The notes: a model not told the origin generated them from the letters alone. A stretch of DNA of 64,000 nucleotides from Nostoc sp. TCL26-01 (GCF_013393945.1 NZ_CP040297.1:6538809-6602808), one strand, 5' to 3'. Counted from the first letter of the stretch, positions 18,867 through 29,334 are shown. Numbers and translations are program-made.

Positions 18867-18888
18867 CACGCATGAAAGGAAAATTTAG

Positions 18889-19054
18889 GGGATAGGGGAT
18901 AGGTGACAGGTGACAGGGGATAGGTGATAGGTGATAGGGGATAGGTGATAGGTGATAGGGGATAGGTGATAGGTGACAGAAAATTACCTGTAACCTGTAA
19001 CCTATAATCTGTAATCTGTAACCTGTAACCTGTAACCTATAACCTGTAACCTGA
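18889..19054. repeat. Heptamer tandem repeats between hglB and hetN
   Basis: Two back-to-back 7-bp arrays: variants of GGTGATA/GGGGATA (about 18889-18980), then CCTGTAA/CCTATAA (about 18985-19054). Both are short tandemly repeated repetitive (STRR) sequences of the kind known in heterocystous cyanobacteria. Confidence 0.9.
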
Positions 19055-19059
19055 TTACT

Positions 19060-20580
19060 CTAAGCCATGCTCAAGAAGCCGCTTTGAATCAAGTAGGCGG
19101 TGTAAGTCATAAATAATTTACCGTCAATTGGTGGACAAGCGATCGCACTACCTGCTAGTGCTTTGGTGGTTTCTTGACAGCTAATGTGGGGTCTTCTGGC
19201 TTTGAGGTATAAATCGGGGATAGTTAGTTGCTCATCAGACCAGCGTTCTAAGAGGAAAGGACGCAAGGTGTATAAAGGATTGTCTACAGATGTGGCATTT
19301 TCGATCAATTCTGCTTGCCATTCTTCGTAGGGAAGCATCTTAATTTCATAACCAAAAGAGCGTATCCAGTCAACTAAGACACTTAAAGATACGGGTTCGG
19401 GGTGTTGTAGGTGGAAAGCTTTACCTAGCGATTCTTTCTGCATCGACAGATGCACGATCGCTTGACTAACATAATCTACTGGCGACATATCCAGCATATA
19501 TTCTACTTCCGGGAAGCATCCCATTTCTAGACAACCCTTGACCATGAGGTTAATAAAGTCATGGGTGTTACCGATACCTGTCTCGCTATCACCAGCGATG
19601 AGAGGGGGTCTATGAATGGTAACAGGTAAACCGCGATCGCTGGCAATTTTCACTAGTTTTTCCGCCACCCATTTAGTTTGGGAATAACCCAGATAAATAC
19701 CTTCCCAATGACCGAAATCATCATTTTCTTTGACTATTTTGCCAGCGTAGACAGGTGATTCAAATACAGCCACACTGGAAACATAATGCACTGGCTTAAC
19801 TTTAATTTGACAAGCTAAACGCAAAACTTCTTGAGTTCCTAAAACATTTGCGGCTTTCAGTGCTGAGTAAGGGAAGACATAATTTAGTAACGCACCACTG
19901 TGATAAATAGTGTCAATTTCCGCCGCTAAAGTTTGAAATTGTGTGGAACTAAGACCTAACAAAGGTTCTGATAAATCACCGATGACAGGAATAATTCTGG
20001 ACTCATAATTTTCCTGCCAAATTGCATAACTTTCGAGATTATTTTGCAGCTTATTTTTACCTGCTTCTGCATTCGCAGCACGTACCAAACAATAGATATC
20101 CGCCTGAGTTTGCTGTAGCAATTCCCGGATTAAGAAAGCTCCGAGAAAACCTGTAGCACCAGTTAAAAATACTTTCTTGGGTTGAGTTACAGGTAAACTT
20201 ACAGGAAGCGCGCCACCAGGATGAATTGTAGGGTCAAGAACAACTTCAGCTTGTAAATCAAGAACAGGCGTTTCTATTTTAGTGCTAGAGGTACTAGACT
20301 TTGTATCTTGCACCTCTGGTTGTTCTGCAAACTCTTCTGATAAACGTTGAGAAAGAGATTCAATTGTGGGGTAATGCCACAATAATAAAGGTGATGGTTG
20401 AAACCCTAATAATTTTTCTAATTTACTGACTAACATCATGGCTTGTGCCGAATCCAAACCATAGCTTTCTAAATTGATACTGGCATCAATTTCGTCAGCT
20501 TCTACTCCCAATAATTCAGCCAGATTAGATATCATCCAAGCTTGAATTTCTGCTGCACTATATGATTGTTTGAGACTCAT
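19060..20580 (-). CDS. hglB: HglB, ACP-thioester reductase
   Basis: 506 aa from the ATG at 20580, chosen because GGAG lies 9 bp before it; a TTG five codons upstream abuts the hglA stop and is less likely. The N-terminal carrier domain has GLDS with the phosphopantetheine serine near residue 44. A linker leads to an NAD(P)-dependent thioester reductase domain (TGATGFLGAFL near 145-155, and YSQTKW as the catalytic Tyr/Lys motif). It is thought to release the finished heterocyst-glycolipid chain reductively as an aldehyde or alcohol. Last gene of the hgl run, 15 bp after hglA. Confidence 0.92.
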   Translation of the reverse strand: MSLKQSYSAAEIQAWMISNLAELLGVEADEIDASINLESYGLDSAQAMMLVSKLEKLLGFQPSPLLLWHYPTIESLSQRLSEEFAEQPEVQDTKSSTSSTKIETPVLDLQAEVVLDPTIHPGGALPVSLPVTQPKKVFLTGATGFLGAFLIRELLQQTQADIYCLVRAANAEAGKNKLQNNLESYAIWQENYESRIIPVIGDLSEPLLGLSSTQFQTLAAEIDTIYHSGALLNYVFPYSALKAANVLGTQEVLRLACQIKVKPVHYVSSVAVFESPVYAGKIVKENDDFGHWEGIYLGYSQTKWVAEKLVKIASDRGLPVTIHRPPLIAGDSETGIGNTHDFINLMVKGCLEMGCFPEVEYMLDMSPVDYVSQAIVHLSMQKESLGKAFHLQHPEPVSLSVLVDWIRSFGYEIKMLPYEEWQAELIENATSVDNPLYTLRPFLLERWSDEQLTIPDLYLKARRPHISCQETTKALAGSAIACPPIDGKLFMTYTAYLIQSGFLSMA

Positions 20581-20595
20581 TTTTAGATTCTCCAA

Positions 20596-22257
20596 TTATT
20601 TAATCAGAACTGGGTGATATTGGCTGTAGTAATCAGAAATTTGCAATCCTTGAATTTTCAAACTTTGAATGCGATATAAAAATGCTGCACCAGTCATAAT
20701 GTGATATGCCACATCCACAACTCGACGGTTTTGTACTTCTGCCAAATATGAACCACGCACCCAGTCATTAAAACCACCCATTGCTGGGCCGCACCAAATT
20801 TGATAATCTACCTCTCTACCTTTTTCCCCAGAACTAGACCAACGAGAAGATAAGCCTAAATACCAACGGAAAATTAAAGCCATTTTCAACTTAGGATTAT
20901 TAACAGCTTTACCCAATTTCTCAGGATTCTTCTGAGATAAATAAGCCGCAGTTCCTTCCCAAACCTCTGCCAGGGTTTTGCGAAAAACTTGCTTTTCTAA
21001 CTTCTCTCTTTCTGGTAAAGGAATTGCTTCAATTGAGTCATAATTGCGGTACAATTCATATAACTTTTGCGCCCGCATAGCAAACATTGTGCCACGTTTG
21101 AGAACTTGTAATTTAACTCCCATTTCAAACATATCGGCGGCGGGAGCCATAATCATATCAGCCATTTCCGCTTGGGCTAATAATTGCTTAGTATGTTCAC
21201 AAGCACCCGATTCAATACAAGCTTGATTAACTGAACCAGTTACTATATAAGCAGCACCCATCATAAAAGCTGCCAGTGCTGATTCTGGTGTGGCAATTCC
21301 CCCGGCTGCTCCTACTCTAATTACTTGTTGGTAATTATATTGTTTCTGAATTTCATCACGCAAAGCAATAATTGAAGGTAGCAAACAAACCAAAGGACGA
21401 TTATCTGTGTGACCGCCAGAATCAGCTTCCACAGTAATATCATCCGCCATTGGCACATTAGCTGCCAGTTTAGCTTGCAACTCAGTAATTAATCCTTGTT
21501 CCAGCAATTCTTTCAAAATTCTAGCTGGTGCTGGCTGCATAAATTTACTCGCAACTTCCCGGCGAGAAATTTTCGCAATCACTTTATTTTTGATTTCAAT
21601 TTGATTCGCATCATTTAAACTTAGTCCCGCAGCCCGGTAATAAACAATGTTGGGAGTTAAATCTAAAAATGCTGAAGCTTCTACTACTTTTACCTCATAT
21701 TTGAGGTATAAATCCACAGCCCGGCGTTCAATCGCCATATCGTTAGGGCTGTGAATTAAATTGAAAGCGTAAGGGCTATGGGGTAAAGCTTGTTGAATCC
21801 GATTAATGGCTGCTTCCAAACGTTCTGGAGATAAACCACCTGCACCAAAAGAACCTAAAATATTCTCTTTGCCTAAAGCAATAATCATTTCCTCGGAAGC
21901 AATACCACCAGCCATTGCGCCAGTCATATAAGCAGAACGCACACCATAAGCTGAGAGAAAATTCGCATCACCTAATTGATGAATACGGATAGGTGGGATG
22001 GATGTTAAAAGTTCTACTTGTCCTGTTGTACCGCTTTCCCCCGGACTCAAATAACCATCATTTGTGACACCGATTTTGCCAGCAATTTTAACAATGTAAC
22101 AAGGTTTATCTAATGTCAGTAATTTATTTTTAATAGCTGACTGCTCAAAAGATACACAATCTAAAGAGCCTTTCCAAATCATGTTTTGATATGCAGTATA
22201 GGCAGAAAAGCCTAAACCATTATCATATTTATTAATTAACGTATCAATAGTTGTCAC
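20596..22257 (-). CDS. hglA: PfaD-type enoyl reductase of heterocyst glycolipid synthesis
   Basis: 553 aa of the PfaD/nitronate-monooxygenase-like FMN family that supplies trans-acting enoyl reduction to polyunsaturated-type PKSs. The phosphate-binding strand VGAAGGIATPESALAAFMMG (about residues 313-332) and the KIGVTNDGYLSPGE N-terminal region are typical. The GTG at 22257 is the start, with GAGG about 12 bp upstream. It lies between hglC and hglB. The symbol follows the E-G-D-C-A-B order of the Anabaena cluster; the enzyme class is more certain than the symbol. Confidence 0.85.
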   Translation of the reverse strand: MTTIDTLINKYDNGLGFSAYTAYQNMIWKGSLDCVSFEQSAIKNKLLTLDKPCYIVKIAGKIGVTNDGYLSPGESGTTGQVELLTSIPPIRIHQLGDANFLSAYGVRSAYMTGAMAGGIASEEMIIALGKENILGSFGAGGLSPERLEAAINRIQQALPHSPYAFNLIHSPNDMAIERRAVDLYLKYEVKVVEASAFLDLTPNIVYYRAAGLSLNDANQIEIKNKVIAKISRREVASKFMQPAPARILKELLEQGLITELQAKLAANVPMADDITVEADSGGHTDNRPLVCLLPSIIALRDEIQKQYNYQQVIRVGAAGGIATPESALAAFMMGAAYIVTGSVNQACIESGACEHTKQLLAQAEMADMIMAPAADMFEMGVKLQVLKRGTMFAMRAQKLYELYRNYDSIEAIPLPEREKLEKQVFRKTLAEVWEGTAAYLSQKNPEKLGKAVNNPKLKMALIFRWYLGLSSRWSSSGEKGREVDYQIWCGPAMGGFNDWVRGSYLAEVQNRRVVDVAYHIMTGAAFLYRIQSLKIQGLQISDYYSQYHPVLIK

Positions 22258-22318
22258 GGTCGTTCCCTCGCACGATTAGCAATGAATTACTAACTATTTG
22301 CTCTTGTTACTCAATATG

Positions 22319-22372
22319 AAACCCAACAAATACCTGGGTAATGTTGGGTTTCCTTACGTCAACCCAACCTAC
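22319..22372. repeat. CCCAACCTAC-family palindrome
   Basis: GAAACCCAACAAATACC...ATGTTGGGTTTC and an adjoining AACCCAACCTAC lie between hglC and hglA. One of five such loci in the window. Confidence 0.75.
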
Positions 22373-22374
22373 AT

Positions 22375-25300
22375 TTATTTGTCTTCTGCATTTAATAAAT
22401 CTTGAGCGCAAACCATTTGTAATTGCATGATTTCACTCATCTGTTTACTAAAATCTTGTCTGGCTTTTAAGAAAGCCGTGTGATTTTGTGCTATCTTCAG
22501 ATGATTTGCATTCAGTTTTTGATACTGAGATTTGTTCAATTCCAGCATATTGATGATGGTGGCAAGTTCAATTTCTGTGGTGGTTGATGATAGAAAATCT
22601 GGGGTAGTTTCTGATGTAGTGGCTATTAACTCAGAAGATTTTAATTGTTCTTCTGGCGCGAAAACGTGTTTAATGATAGTTTCCGATGAAAATTCTACTG
22701 TCTGGGGTAAAGTTTCATCGATTGTGAGTTTTGGCTTAGTTACATCAAATGAATTTATGCCTAATATTGGTTGAGATTTTTGGCGTTTCTGGGCTAATTC
22801 TTGGAAGACTTTACGGTTTTCATCACTCAAGATTTTGCCAGTAATTGAGTCGCCACCTATAGTTACAGTCCGTAGCATGGCTTTATTTTGCTTGCTAGTT
22901 TCTACTGGACTATAAAGTGGTGATAAATCCAAACTAACTCTATGGCTGACGAGTTTTGCTAAGGCTTTGACAAAAGAACTATGATCATCGATACCCCGAC
23001 GATTGAGGGATACTGTAATGTGTTCTTTGTCTTCGAGAGTTTTATCAATCCAGCGAGAGCAAACACTACCAGCACCAGCTTCGATAAAGATTTTTGCACC
23101 GTCTTCGTAGATGCGGTTAACTAGTTTGGGAAAATCTAATTCTTGAGATAAACCAGTAGCAATACTGCGCGCAATTTCACTGCTTTCTAATGTAATAGGT
23201 TTATACTCAGCAGCAGAATAAAACACAGTATTGGGAATAGTTTGTGTTGGTAAAGTATTCAATTTCACCAACTCAGCAAACTCCGATCGCATGGTTTGAC
23301 AATGAATCACATGATCAAAGGGAGCCGGGAAAGCGTTACAGCCAATGGTTTTAATCACCCGCCGACAAGCCGCAGGTTCGCCAGCAATCAACACTTCTTC
23401 TGGTGTATTAATCTGCGTTAGGTAAACCCGTGGTTCATCTCTGATTGCATCCCGCACTTGCACAGGACTAGCCATCAGCACATAATTACCCCACAAATTA
23501 TCCTCTAAAGCCGAGTCTGCTTTTGGTAATCCCCAATACTCGCGCACAGCATTTTTCGGCCCCGATAAGCGATCGCCAAATAACGCTGATGAGTTGAAAG
23601 AGTTACTACCTTCGTAAAAATTACTCCACACCCCTTGAGCAACCATCATGCTGGTTTCACCCAAGCTATAACCAAACACATATTTGGGTTGGACTTGGAA
23701 GTCGTTCTGAATCACGGTGGTGAGCAATCTGGTACAAAACATCTCGGCTTCAAACATGGCTAGAGAATTTTCGAGCAATTTCTTCTCTAGCTGCTCTAAT
23801 TGTCTTGTCGTTAACTTAGCCAAACTGCGGGGAAACACCAGTCGCTCAACATCAGCCGCACGCTTGTAGATACTCTTGACAAAAGAATTATCGTGCAGTT
23901 TGGGGAAGAGGCGGAACAGATTCCGACCGATACCGATGTAGGAATTAACCGCCGCCGGATACACATAAGCCACTTCACCCTTGTGACCCAAAGGATTGGC
24001 TGTAAAATAACTACCCATAGGGGTTTGCCAATCTATCCCCCGATCAAAGGCTGCATTGATACCCTTACGCGCCGATTCGATTTCTCGGAGGAGTTCTTTT
24101 TTATTACGTCCGGTAATAGATGCGGCGTACTTGGCTTGAGATTGCTGCTTATATGTGTTAAAAGCTTGACTAGCGCTATTAGATAAAGAAGCACTCTCTT
24201 CAATACTCTTTTGTAGTCTATCCAAAGCCTCTAATAGACTGGAACGGTCATCAGCAGTTACAGGGAACAGATAAAAAGACATCTGTTCCAAATACTTATT
24301 CGGACGTGCTGACTCATTAATTTCTTCCGACAAGATCACATGAGCAAAACTCCCATCACATCCCATCCCATTAATCGCCGCAATCCGTCGTGGAGAGTTT
24401 TTGCTGAGAAACCAGGGTCTAGATTCCGTCGCCACATAGAAAGGACTACCTTCAAAGGCTTGGGGATTCTTCACACCAGACCAGTTAGGAGTAGCTGGAA
24501 TATATCTGTAATACAGACACAGCGCAGTTTTAATTAAACTGGCAATTCCTGATGCTACTTGGGTATGACCAATATTTGCTTTCACACTACCGATCGCACA
24601 GTGTAACCCATTCCCCACCGATGGATATGCCTGTACTAAACCAGCAATTTCGGCTGCATCTTCATCAGGAATCCCACTAGCACAAACCTCTAGATAGTTC
24701 ACTTGTTCAGCTTCCACACCCGCGATTTGCAAAGCTTGTTGACAACCTTGACTCACATGGGCGTGAGATTGTCCAATACTCACAGCATCAATTACTGCAT
24801 AGATGCGATCGCCATTTTCCAGCGCTTCACTATGACGCTTGAGAACAACCACACCCGCACCTTCTCCCACCGTCCAACCGTTAGCTTTTTGGTCATAGCT
24901 TAAGGTATTGACACCAGTATTAATCTTGGCTGTTTGATTACGTAATAATACGTTTTCCACACCACCAGCCAAATCTACCGCACCCAAAACAACAGCATCA
25001 ACTTCTCCCGTCATCAGTAGCATTTGTGCCACTTCCAACGCCTTAAATGCTGAAGTTTCTACCGCCGTTACCGTAAAAGCTGGGCCAGTGAAATTCCATA
25101 ACGAGGAAATCCGACTCGCCATAATATTGGTGATGTAGCTCAAATACTCACCAATCTCTGCTGGATGGTGGACACTATCTTTGACGATGGTTTCCAGTTG
25201 GGAAATTTGCTCAGATGGTAAGGTAATTTCCGCAGCATTTAAACCATCTTTGACTTGCCAAGACGAATCCCAACGCTGTTGTAGCTGGTGTACAGATAAC

Positions 25301-25689
25301 TCAGCCTCAGCAGCGATAATTACTGCCACATTAACCCCTTCAGTCATCTTCGCATCTTTCAGAGCGCGATCGGCTACCGTCAATAACAGCAGTTGTTGGG
25401 GATTAAGTTGTTCAACTTCGTTGGGAGGAATCTTATAAGCGAGAGTATCTACATCAAACTCTTTGATATAAGCACCTACAGGCGCTTGACCATCAGCTAA
25501 ACCATACTCTTGCAACAAGTCTTTTTGCTCATCAATACCATACCATCTCTTTGGTGGTAGGGAGATAAAATGCTGCTTACCATCATAGATACTACGTTCA
25601 AAAGCATCTAAGCTATTACACTCACCAAAGAAGGCATCCATGCCCACAATAGCAATCTTAGCTGTATTGTTATTTTCTGTGTCAAACAT
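22375..25689 (-). CDS. hglC: HglC, chain-length-factor-like ketosynthase plus acyltransferase
   Basis: 1104 aa. The N-terminal ketosynthase fold (about 10-460) lacks the nucleophile: the usual DAACSSS is TAVETSAF near residue 211, and the first His motif is CASGIPDED. IGHTQVASG is kept. It therefore acts as a chain-length factor or decarboxylase-like partner, not a condensing enzyme. An acyltransferase domain follows with GYSLGE near residue 675. The C-terminal ~60 residues are helical and resemble the duplicated helices in HglE. AAAGG precedes the ATG. Layout matches PfaC-like proteins; expected to pair with HglD. Confidence 0.92.
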   Translation of the reverse strand: MFDTENNNTAKIAIVGMDAFFGECNSLDAFERSIYDGKQHFISLPPKRWYGIDEQKDLLQEYGLADGQAPVGAYIKEFDVDTLAYKIPPNEVEQLNPQQLLLLTVADRALKDAKMTEGVNVAVIIAAEAELSVHQLQQRWDSSWQVKDGLNAAEITLPSEQISQLETIVKDSVHHPAEIGEYLSYITNIMASRISSLWNFTGPAFTVTAVETSAFKALEVAQMLLMTGEVDAVVLGAVDLAGGVENVLLRNQTAKINTGVNTLSYDQKANGWTVGEGAGVVVLKRHSEALENGDRIYAVIDAVSIGQSHAHVSQGCQQALQIAGVEAEQVNYLEVCASGIPDEDAAEIAGLVQAYPSVGNGLHCAIGSVKANIGHTQVASGIASLIKTALCLYYRYIPATPNWSGVKNPQAFEGSPFYVATESRPWFLSKNSPRRIAAINGMGCDGSFAHVILSEEINESARPNKYLEQMSFYLFPVTADDRSSLLEALDRLQKSIEESASLSNSASQAFNTYKQQSQAKYAASITGRNKKELLREIESARKGINAAFDRGIDWQTPMGSYFTANPLGHKGEVAYVYPAAVNSYIGIGRNLFRLFPKLHDNSFVKSIYKRAADVERLVFPRSLAKLTTRQLEQLEKKLLENSLAMFEAEMFCTRLLTTVIQNDFQVQPKYVFGYSLGETSMMVAQGVWSNFYEGSNSFNSSALFGDRLSGPKNAVREYWGLPKADSALEDNLWGNYVLMASPVQVRDAIRDEPRVYLTQINTPEEVLIAGEPAACRRVIKTIGCNAFPAPFDHVIHCQTMRSEFAELVKLNTLPTQTIPNTVFYSAAEYKPITLESSEIARSIATGLSQELDFPKLVNRIYEDGAKIFIEAGAGSVCSRWIDKTLEDKEHITVSLNRRGIDDHSSFVKALAKLVSHRVSLDLSPLYSPVETSKQNKAMLRTVTIGGDSITGKILSDENRKVFQELAQKRQKSQPILGINSFDVTKPKLTIDETLPQTVEFSSETIIKHVFAPEEQLKSSELIATTSETTPDFLSSTTTEIELATIINMLELNKSQYQKLNANHLKIAQNHTAFLKARQDFSKQMSEIMQLQMVCAQDLLNAEDK

Positions 25690-25722
25690 TACTTGATTAC
25701 CTTTAAGTTAAAAGTAAAAAAT

Positions 25723-25798
25723 TGTAGTTTGGGTTGAGCAACAGCGAAACCCAACATCCTGATCTATCTTGGGTTAAGCGTAGCGAAACCCAACCTAC
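25723..25798. repeat. CCCAACCTAC-family palindrome
   Basis: GTTTGGGTTGAGCAACAGCGAAACCCAAC and CTTGGGTTAAGCGTAGCGAAACCCAACCTAC (positions 25727-25798) lie between hglD and hglC. Confidence 0.75.
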
Positions 25799-25840
25799 TC
25801 CTACTATTCTGAATCCTGTATTCTGACTCCTGAATCCTTA

Positions 25841-27199
25841 TTACAAACTTCCTTTTTCTAGAATTAGATGGGAGTTTGTACCACCAAAACCAAAAGCACT
25901 TAAAGCTGCGTGTTTAGTATTAGCATGGTTAGGCCATGTCGTAGTTGTCCGCACAATATTTTTTTGGGAAATAACATTATTTTCCGAACCTATCGGTTCA
26001 TTCACATTAATAGTTGCGGGAATCACACCATGATTCATGCTGTAAATTGCCTTAGTCAAACTCACCATACCCGCAGCTACTAATAAATGTCCCACATTAG
26101 CCTTAGCTGAACCTACTAATGGTGATGCTTGGTATTTACCAAAAAAGCTTTCTATCGAGTTCAATTCAGTGCTATCTCCGAGTAGAGTACCAGTAGCATG
26201 ACACTCCATATAATCAACAGCTTGGGGACTAATTTCCGCTTCCCTATAGGCTCGCTCAAAAGCTGTAACTTGTCCTTTCGTATTGGGACTCAATAAATGC
26301 TTACCTTTACCATCATTAGAAAGTCCATTACCGCAAACTGTAGCCAGGATTTTATCGCCATCTCTAACAGCATCGCTATACCGTTTTAGCATGACCATTC
26401 CTATACCTTCAGATGTCACCAAACCCCTTGATGTTTTATCTAAAGGTGAGCTAATTCCGTTTTCTGGATAGCCTTGAATACCGGAAAATAACATCCGTAA
26501 AAATAGAGGATCTGAGCAACTAATAGCACCGGCTAACATCACATCAGCTTTCCCCATCCACAGGTAATGAGAAGCTAATTTAATCGCATAAAAAGACGAC
26601 GAACAAGCAGCATCTATACAGAAATGAGTACCAGAAAGAGAGAAAGCTTGAGCGACTAGTGCGGCTGGTAAACCAGATATCATGGCATTTTGGGTTGCTG
26701 GTTTAGTCGCTGTAGGTAAAGCCGCTAGATGGAAATCTTGATTTTGTAAAAGTTCCGCAACAGCAGGTTCAATTGTTTGCCGATAAATTGGGGAAATTAA
26801 TTGATGAGAAACCTTTGTTGGTAAAGATAAAGTTCCTAAAATTACCCCACATTTAGAGAGAACATCTTGATTACCCCAATAACCACTATGTTGAATTGCT
26901 TGTTTAGCAGCATATAGTGACCATTTAAAGGTATTATCCAAGCTTTCCACAAATTCCGATGGTAGATTGTATTCACTAGCATCAAATTTAAAATTGCGAA
27001 TAAATCCACCTTTAAGGAAATAAATTTTATCCGGCTTGCCTTTTACAGGGTCGTAAAATATTGTGGGATCTACACCCATTTCTTCAACTGTTACAGATGA
27101 TGTAGAATCTTTTTGCTCAGTTAAATTCTGCCAAAATTGCTCAGGATTGTTAGCATCAGGAAACAGGCAGGATAATCCGATGATGGCGATTTTTTCCAC
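25841..27199 (-). CDS. hglD: HglD, active beta-ketoacyl synthase
   Basis: 452-aa stand-alone ketosynthase with an intact Cys-His-His triad: C199 in IDAACSSS, H334 in ECHATGT and H371 in ANVGHLLVAAG. It would condense malonyl units on ACP-bound intermediates, probably as a heterodimer with the inactive KS domain of HglC. The GTG at 27199 starts the conserved EKIAIIGLSCLFPDA; the ribosome site is weak. Located between hglG and hglC, with palindromic repeats in both gaps. Confidence 0.92.
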   Translation of the reverse strand: MEKIAIIGLSCLFPDANNPEQFWQNLTEQKDSTSSVTVEEMGVDPTIFYDPVKGKPDKIYFLKGGFIRNFKFDASEYNLPSEFVESLDNTFKWSLYAAKQAIQHSGYWGNQDVLSKCGVILGTLSLPTKVSHQLISPIYRQTIEPAVAELLQNQDFHLAALPTATKPATQNAMISGLPAALVAQAFSLSGTHFCIDAACSSSFYAIKLASHYLWMGKADVMLAGAISCSDPLFLRMLFSGIQGYPENGISSPLDKTSRGLVTSEGIGMVMLKRYSDAVRDGDKILATVCGNGLSNDGKGKHLLSPNTKGQVTAFERAYREAEISPQAVDYMECHATGTLLGDSTELNSIESFFGKYQASPLVGSAKANVGHLLVAAGMVSLTKAIYSMNHGVIPATINVNEPIGSENNVISQKNIVRTTTTWPNHANTKHAALSAFGFGGTNSHLILEKGSL

Positions 27200-27401
27200 T
27201 ACTAAATATTCCCGTTAGAGTATAACGAATTACAAATTCTTAAATTTACGCTATTCCCCGGACTGGAAAAGATTCAGGATTTACGGTATTTCACAGACAA
27301 GCAAAGCTTTCAGGCAGATTAAATATCAGCCTACTATAGCCATCCTAAACTATTTAGGATTAAATAACAGGTTTGTTTAAAGAATAGAAAGAGTTCTTTC
27401 T

Positions 27402-27468
27402 CTCTGTGTCTCTGTGCCTTTGTGGTTAAATAAATTATTTTTTACCACAGAGACACAAAGACACAGAG
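27402..27468. repeat. CTCTGTG/CACAGAG long palindrome
   Basis: CTCTGTGTCTCTGTGCC...GTGGTTA pairs with TACCACAGAGACACAAAGACACAGAG across a short AT loop. One of three copies in the window (also 35876-36016 and 41523-41591). Confidence 0.85.
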
Positions 27469-27478
27469 TTAAGATGGG

Positions 27479-29212
27479 CTACTTTGGCTTATGCAGATTC
27501 ATCGGTGCAATGATTGCCTTAGCTGCTAGGATGCGTGAGTATAATTGTCCTTCTTTGTCGTGTAAGAAGAAGTTAGCGGTTACACCTGTTGCAGTTTTGT
27601 TGACAATTTCGCAAGAAACGTAAAAAGTTTCGTTGCATGGTACGGCTCTAAACTGTTCTGAGTGGGTTAATTGTCCGGGTAAACAGACTTCTTGATGAAA
27701 GTGGTTCAACCACACCCATAAAGTTTGTGTACTCAAATCAGTTGTGTAAGGATTATGCCATTTTACGGGGAACTGTCCTTGGGCTTCATCTGATATTTGT
27801 GTCCAAAAACATTCAGCAGTAAGTTTCTCAGGACTGATGTTTAAAACTCTGGTAATCTTTTGAAATGCTGGCCCATGAAATAAGCTAGAATCTCCATTTT
27901 GATAAAAATCTGTATCTGTCTTGGTAATGATCTGATCTTCTGTGAGATTTACGGCATCATAAATCGGTGCTGCTGGTAATTTTTGGACGATTGTGATATT
28001 TGCCCGGAAATGATAATGGGTTTTACCTTCAGGGGTTTTACTCAGAATTGTGGCTTGAAATTCGATAGATTCAGAACCATTTTTCGCTAGTTCTTGTATT
28101 TCGAGAATATGTTCCTTCGCTACGCTTTGATTAAAGGTAATACCCTTCAATACTTTAAATTCTTTACACATCAAATAACGATAGCCGGGATAACATTCTT
28201 CACAAGCATGAATCATCCAAGACATCGCACAAGTAGCGGGTAATACGGGAGTCCCAGCAATTACATGATCTTGTAAAAAAGGATTTGCCGCTACTGTCAT
28301 GCGGCGACGGATACGATAGTTGCGGAGTTGGGGATCTATAGATGTGGGTGGGGGTGTGATAGGGCTACCAATGACGACTTGTGTAGAATCACGATGGTGG
28401 GGATGGAGTTCATTAACCAGCATTTTTGTCCCGACTTCCACAGGGATGATATCAATTCCTCTTTCTGCAAAGGCTTTTTTGAGTTCTGGTGTCACCATCC
28501 CACTGTCCCAACCGCCCCAGTTGATTGCAACTACGTGACACTGGGGATAGTGTTGCTTCATTAAATGGGCAGATTTATTGAGAATTTCATTAGCGATCGC
28601 ATAATCTGATTGTCCTATATTCCCATAAAAGCCAGCTACGGAGGAAAATAAGACTAAATGCTCTAATTGACTACCATCCACACAAGAGAGTAAATTTTCT
28701 AAACCTTGAACTTTCGCAGTGTATACCTTTTCAAAATCCTGGTTTGTCTTCTTTTCAATTAACTTATCCGCTAAATTTCCCGCCCCGTGAATAATCCCGG
28801 TAATCTGTCCTACTCTTCCCGCCACATCTGCTAATTTTTGCTGCAACTCAGCAACATTAGTGACATCAACATTAATATATTCTGCCTTGGCTCCCGCCTG
28901 TTGAATTGTCGCCAGGGTTTGTTTAATTTCTCGGCTGGAAACAATTTTGTTATATACTTTCTGCACACTCATCGGTGTGGGCTTCTCTCCTTGGGAAAGA
29001 AGATGCTGCATGATGGCTTTTTTTAATACCGATTCTTCCACACAATCACGGGCAAAATCCGGCTCATTAGCGATAATTTCTGATCTACCAAGGAGAATAA
29101 ATTGACAAGGTTGGTGCTTGGCTAGTTCCACAACACACTGCGCTGTAATTCCCTTAGCACCACCACTGACAACAAATACAGATGATGGACGAACTTGAGT
29201 TTGTGTAGTCAT
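27479..29212 (-). CDS. hglG: HglG, ketoreductase-dehydratase
   Basis: 577 aa from the ATG at 29212; an in-frame TTG six codons upstream is less likely. Residues 10-290 are a ketoreductase Rossmann domain (VSGGAKGIT near 15-23; FSSVAGFYGNIGQSDYAIAN with Ser/Tyr/Asn catalytic residues). Residues ~310-575 are a hot-dog dehydratase region (DHVIAGTPVLPA near 315, FHGPAFQ near 450). It reduces and dehydrates beta-keto intermediates of heterocyst glycolipid synthesis. Only the catalytic half of a PKS ketoreductase is here; the structural half ends HglE. Symbol by cluster order. Confidence 0.85.
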   Translation of the reverse strand: MTTQTQVRPSSVFVVSGGAKGITAQCVVELAKHQPCQFILLGRSEIIANEPDFARDCVEESVLKKAIMQHLLSQGEKPTPMSVQKVYNKIVSSREIKQTLATIQQAGAKAEYINVDVTNVAELQQKLADVAGRVGQITGIIHGAGNLADKLIEKKTNQDFEKVYTAKVQGLENLLSCVDGSQLEHLVLFSSVAGFYGNIGQSDYAIANEILNKSAHLMKQHYPQCHVVAINWGGWDSGMVTPELKKAFAERGIDIIPVEVGTKMLVNELHPHHRDSTQVVIGSPITPPPTSIDPQLRNYRIRRRMTVAANPFLQDHVIAGTPVLPATCAMSWMIHACEECYPGYRYLMCKEFKVLKGITFNQSVAKEHILEIQELAKNGSESIEFQATILSKTPEGKTHYHFRANITIVQKLPAAPIYDAVNLTEDQIITKTDTDFYQNGDSSLFHGPAFQKITRVLNISPEKLTAECFWTQISDEAQGQFPVKWHNPYTTDLSTQTLWVWLNHFHQEVCLPGQLTHSEQFRAVPCNETFYVSCEIVNKTATGVTANFFLHDKEGQLYSRILAAKAIIAPMNLHKPK

Positions 29213-29334
29213 ATTTATTGAGATGTTCAATTAGGATTTACTGGGAAATGGGGCATGGGGTATTGGACATCAGGCAGAGAAAACTTTTTCCTAATCTCTA
29301 GCCCCTAGCCTCTAGCCTCTAGCCCCCATTCCCT

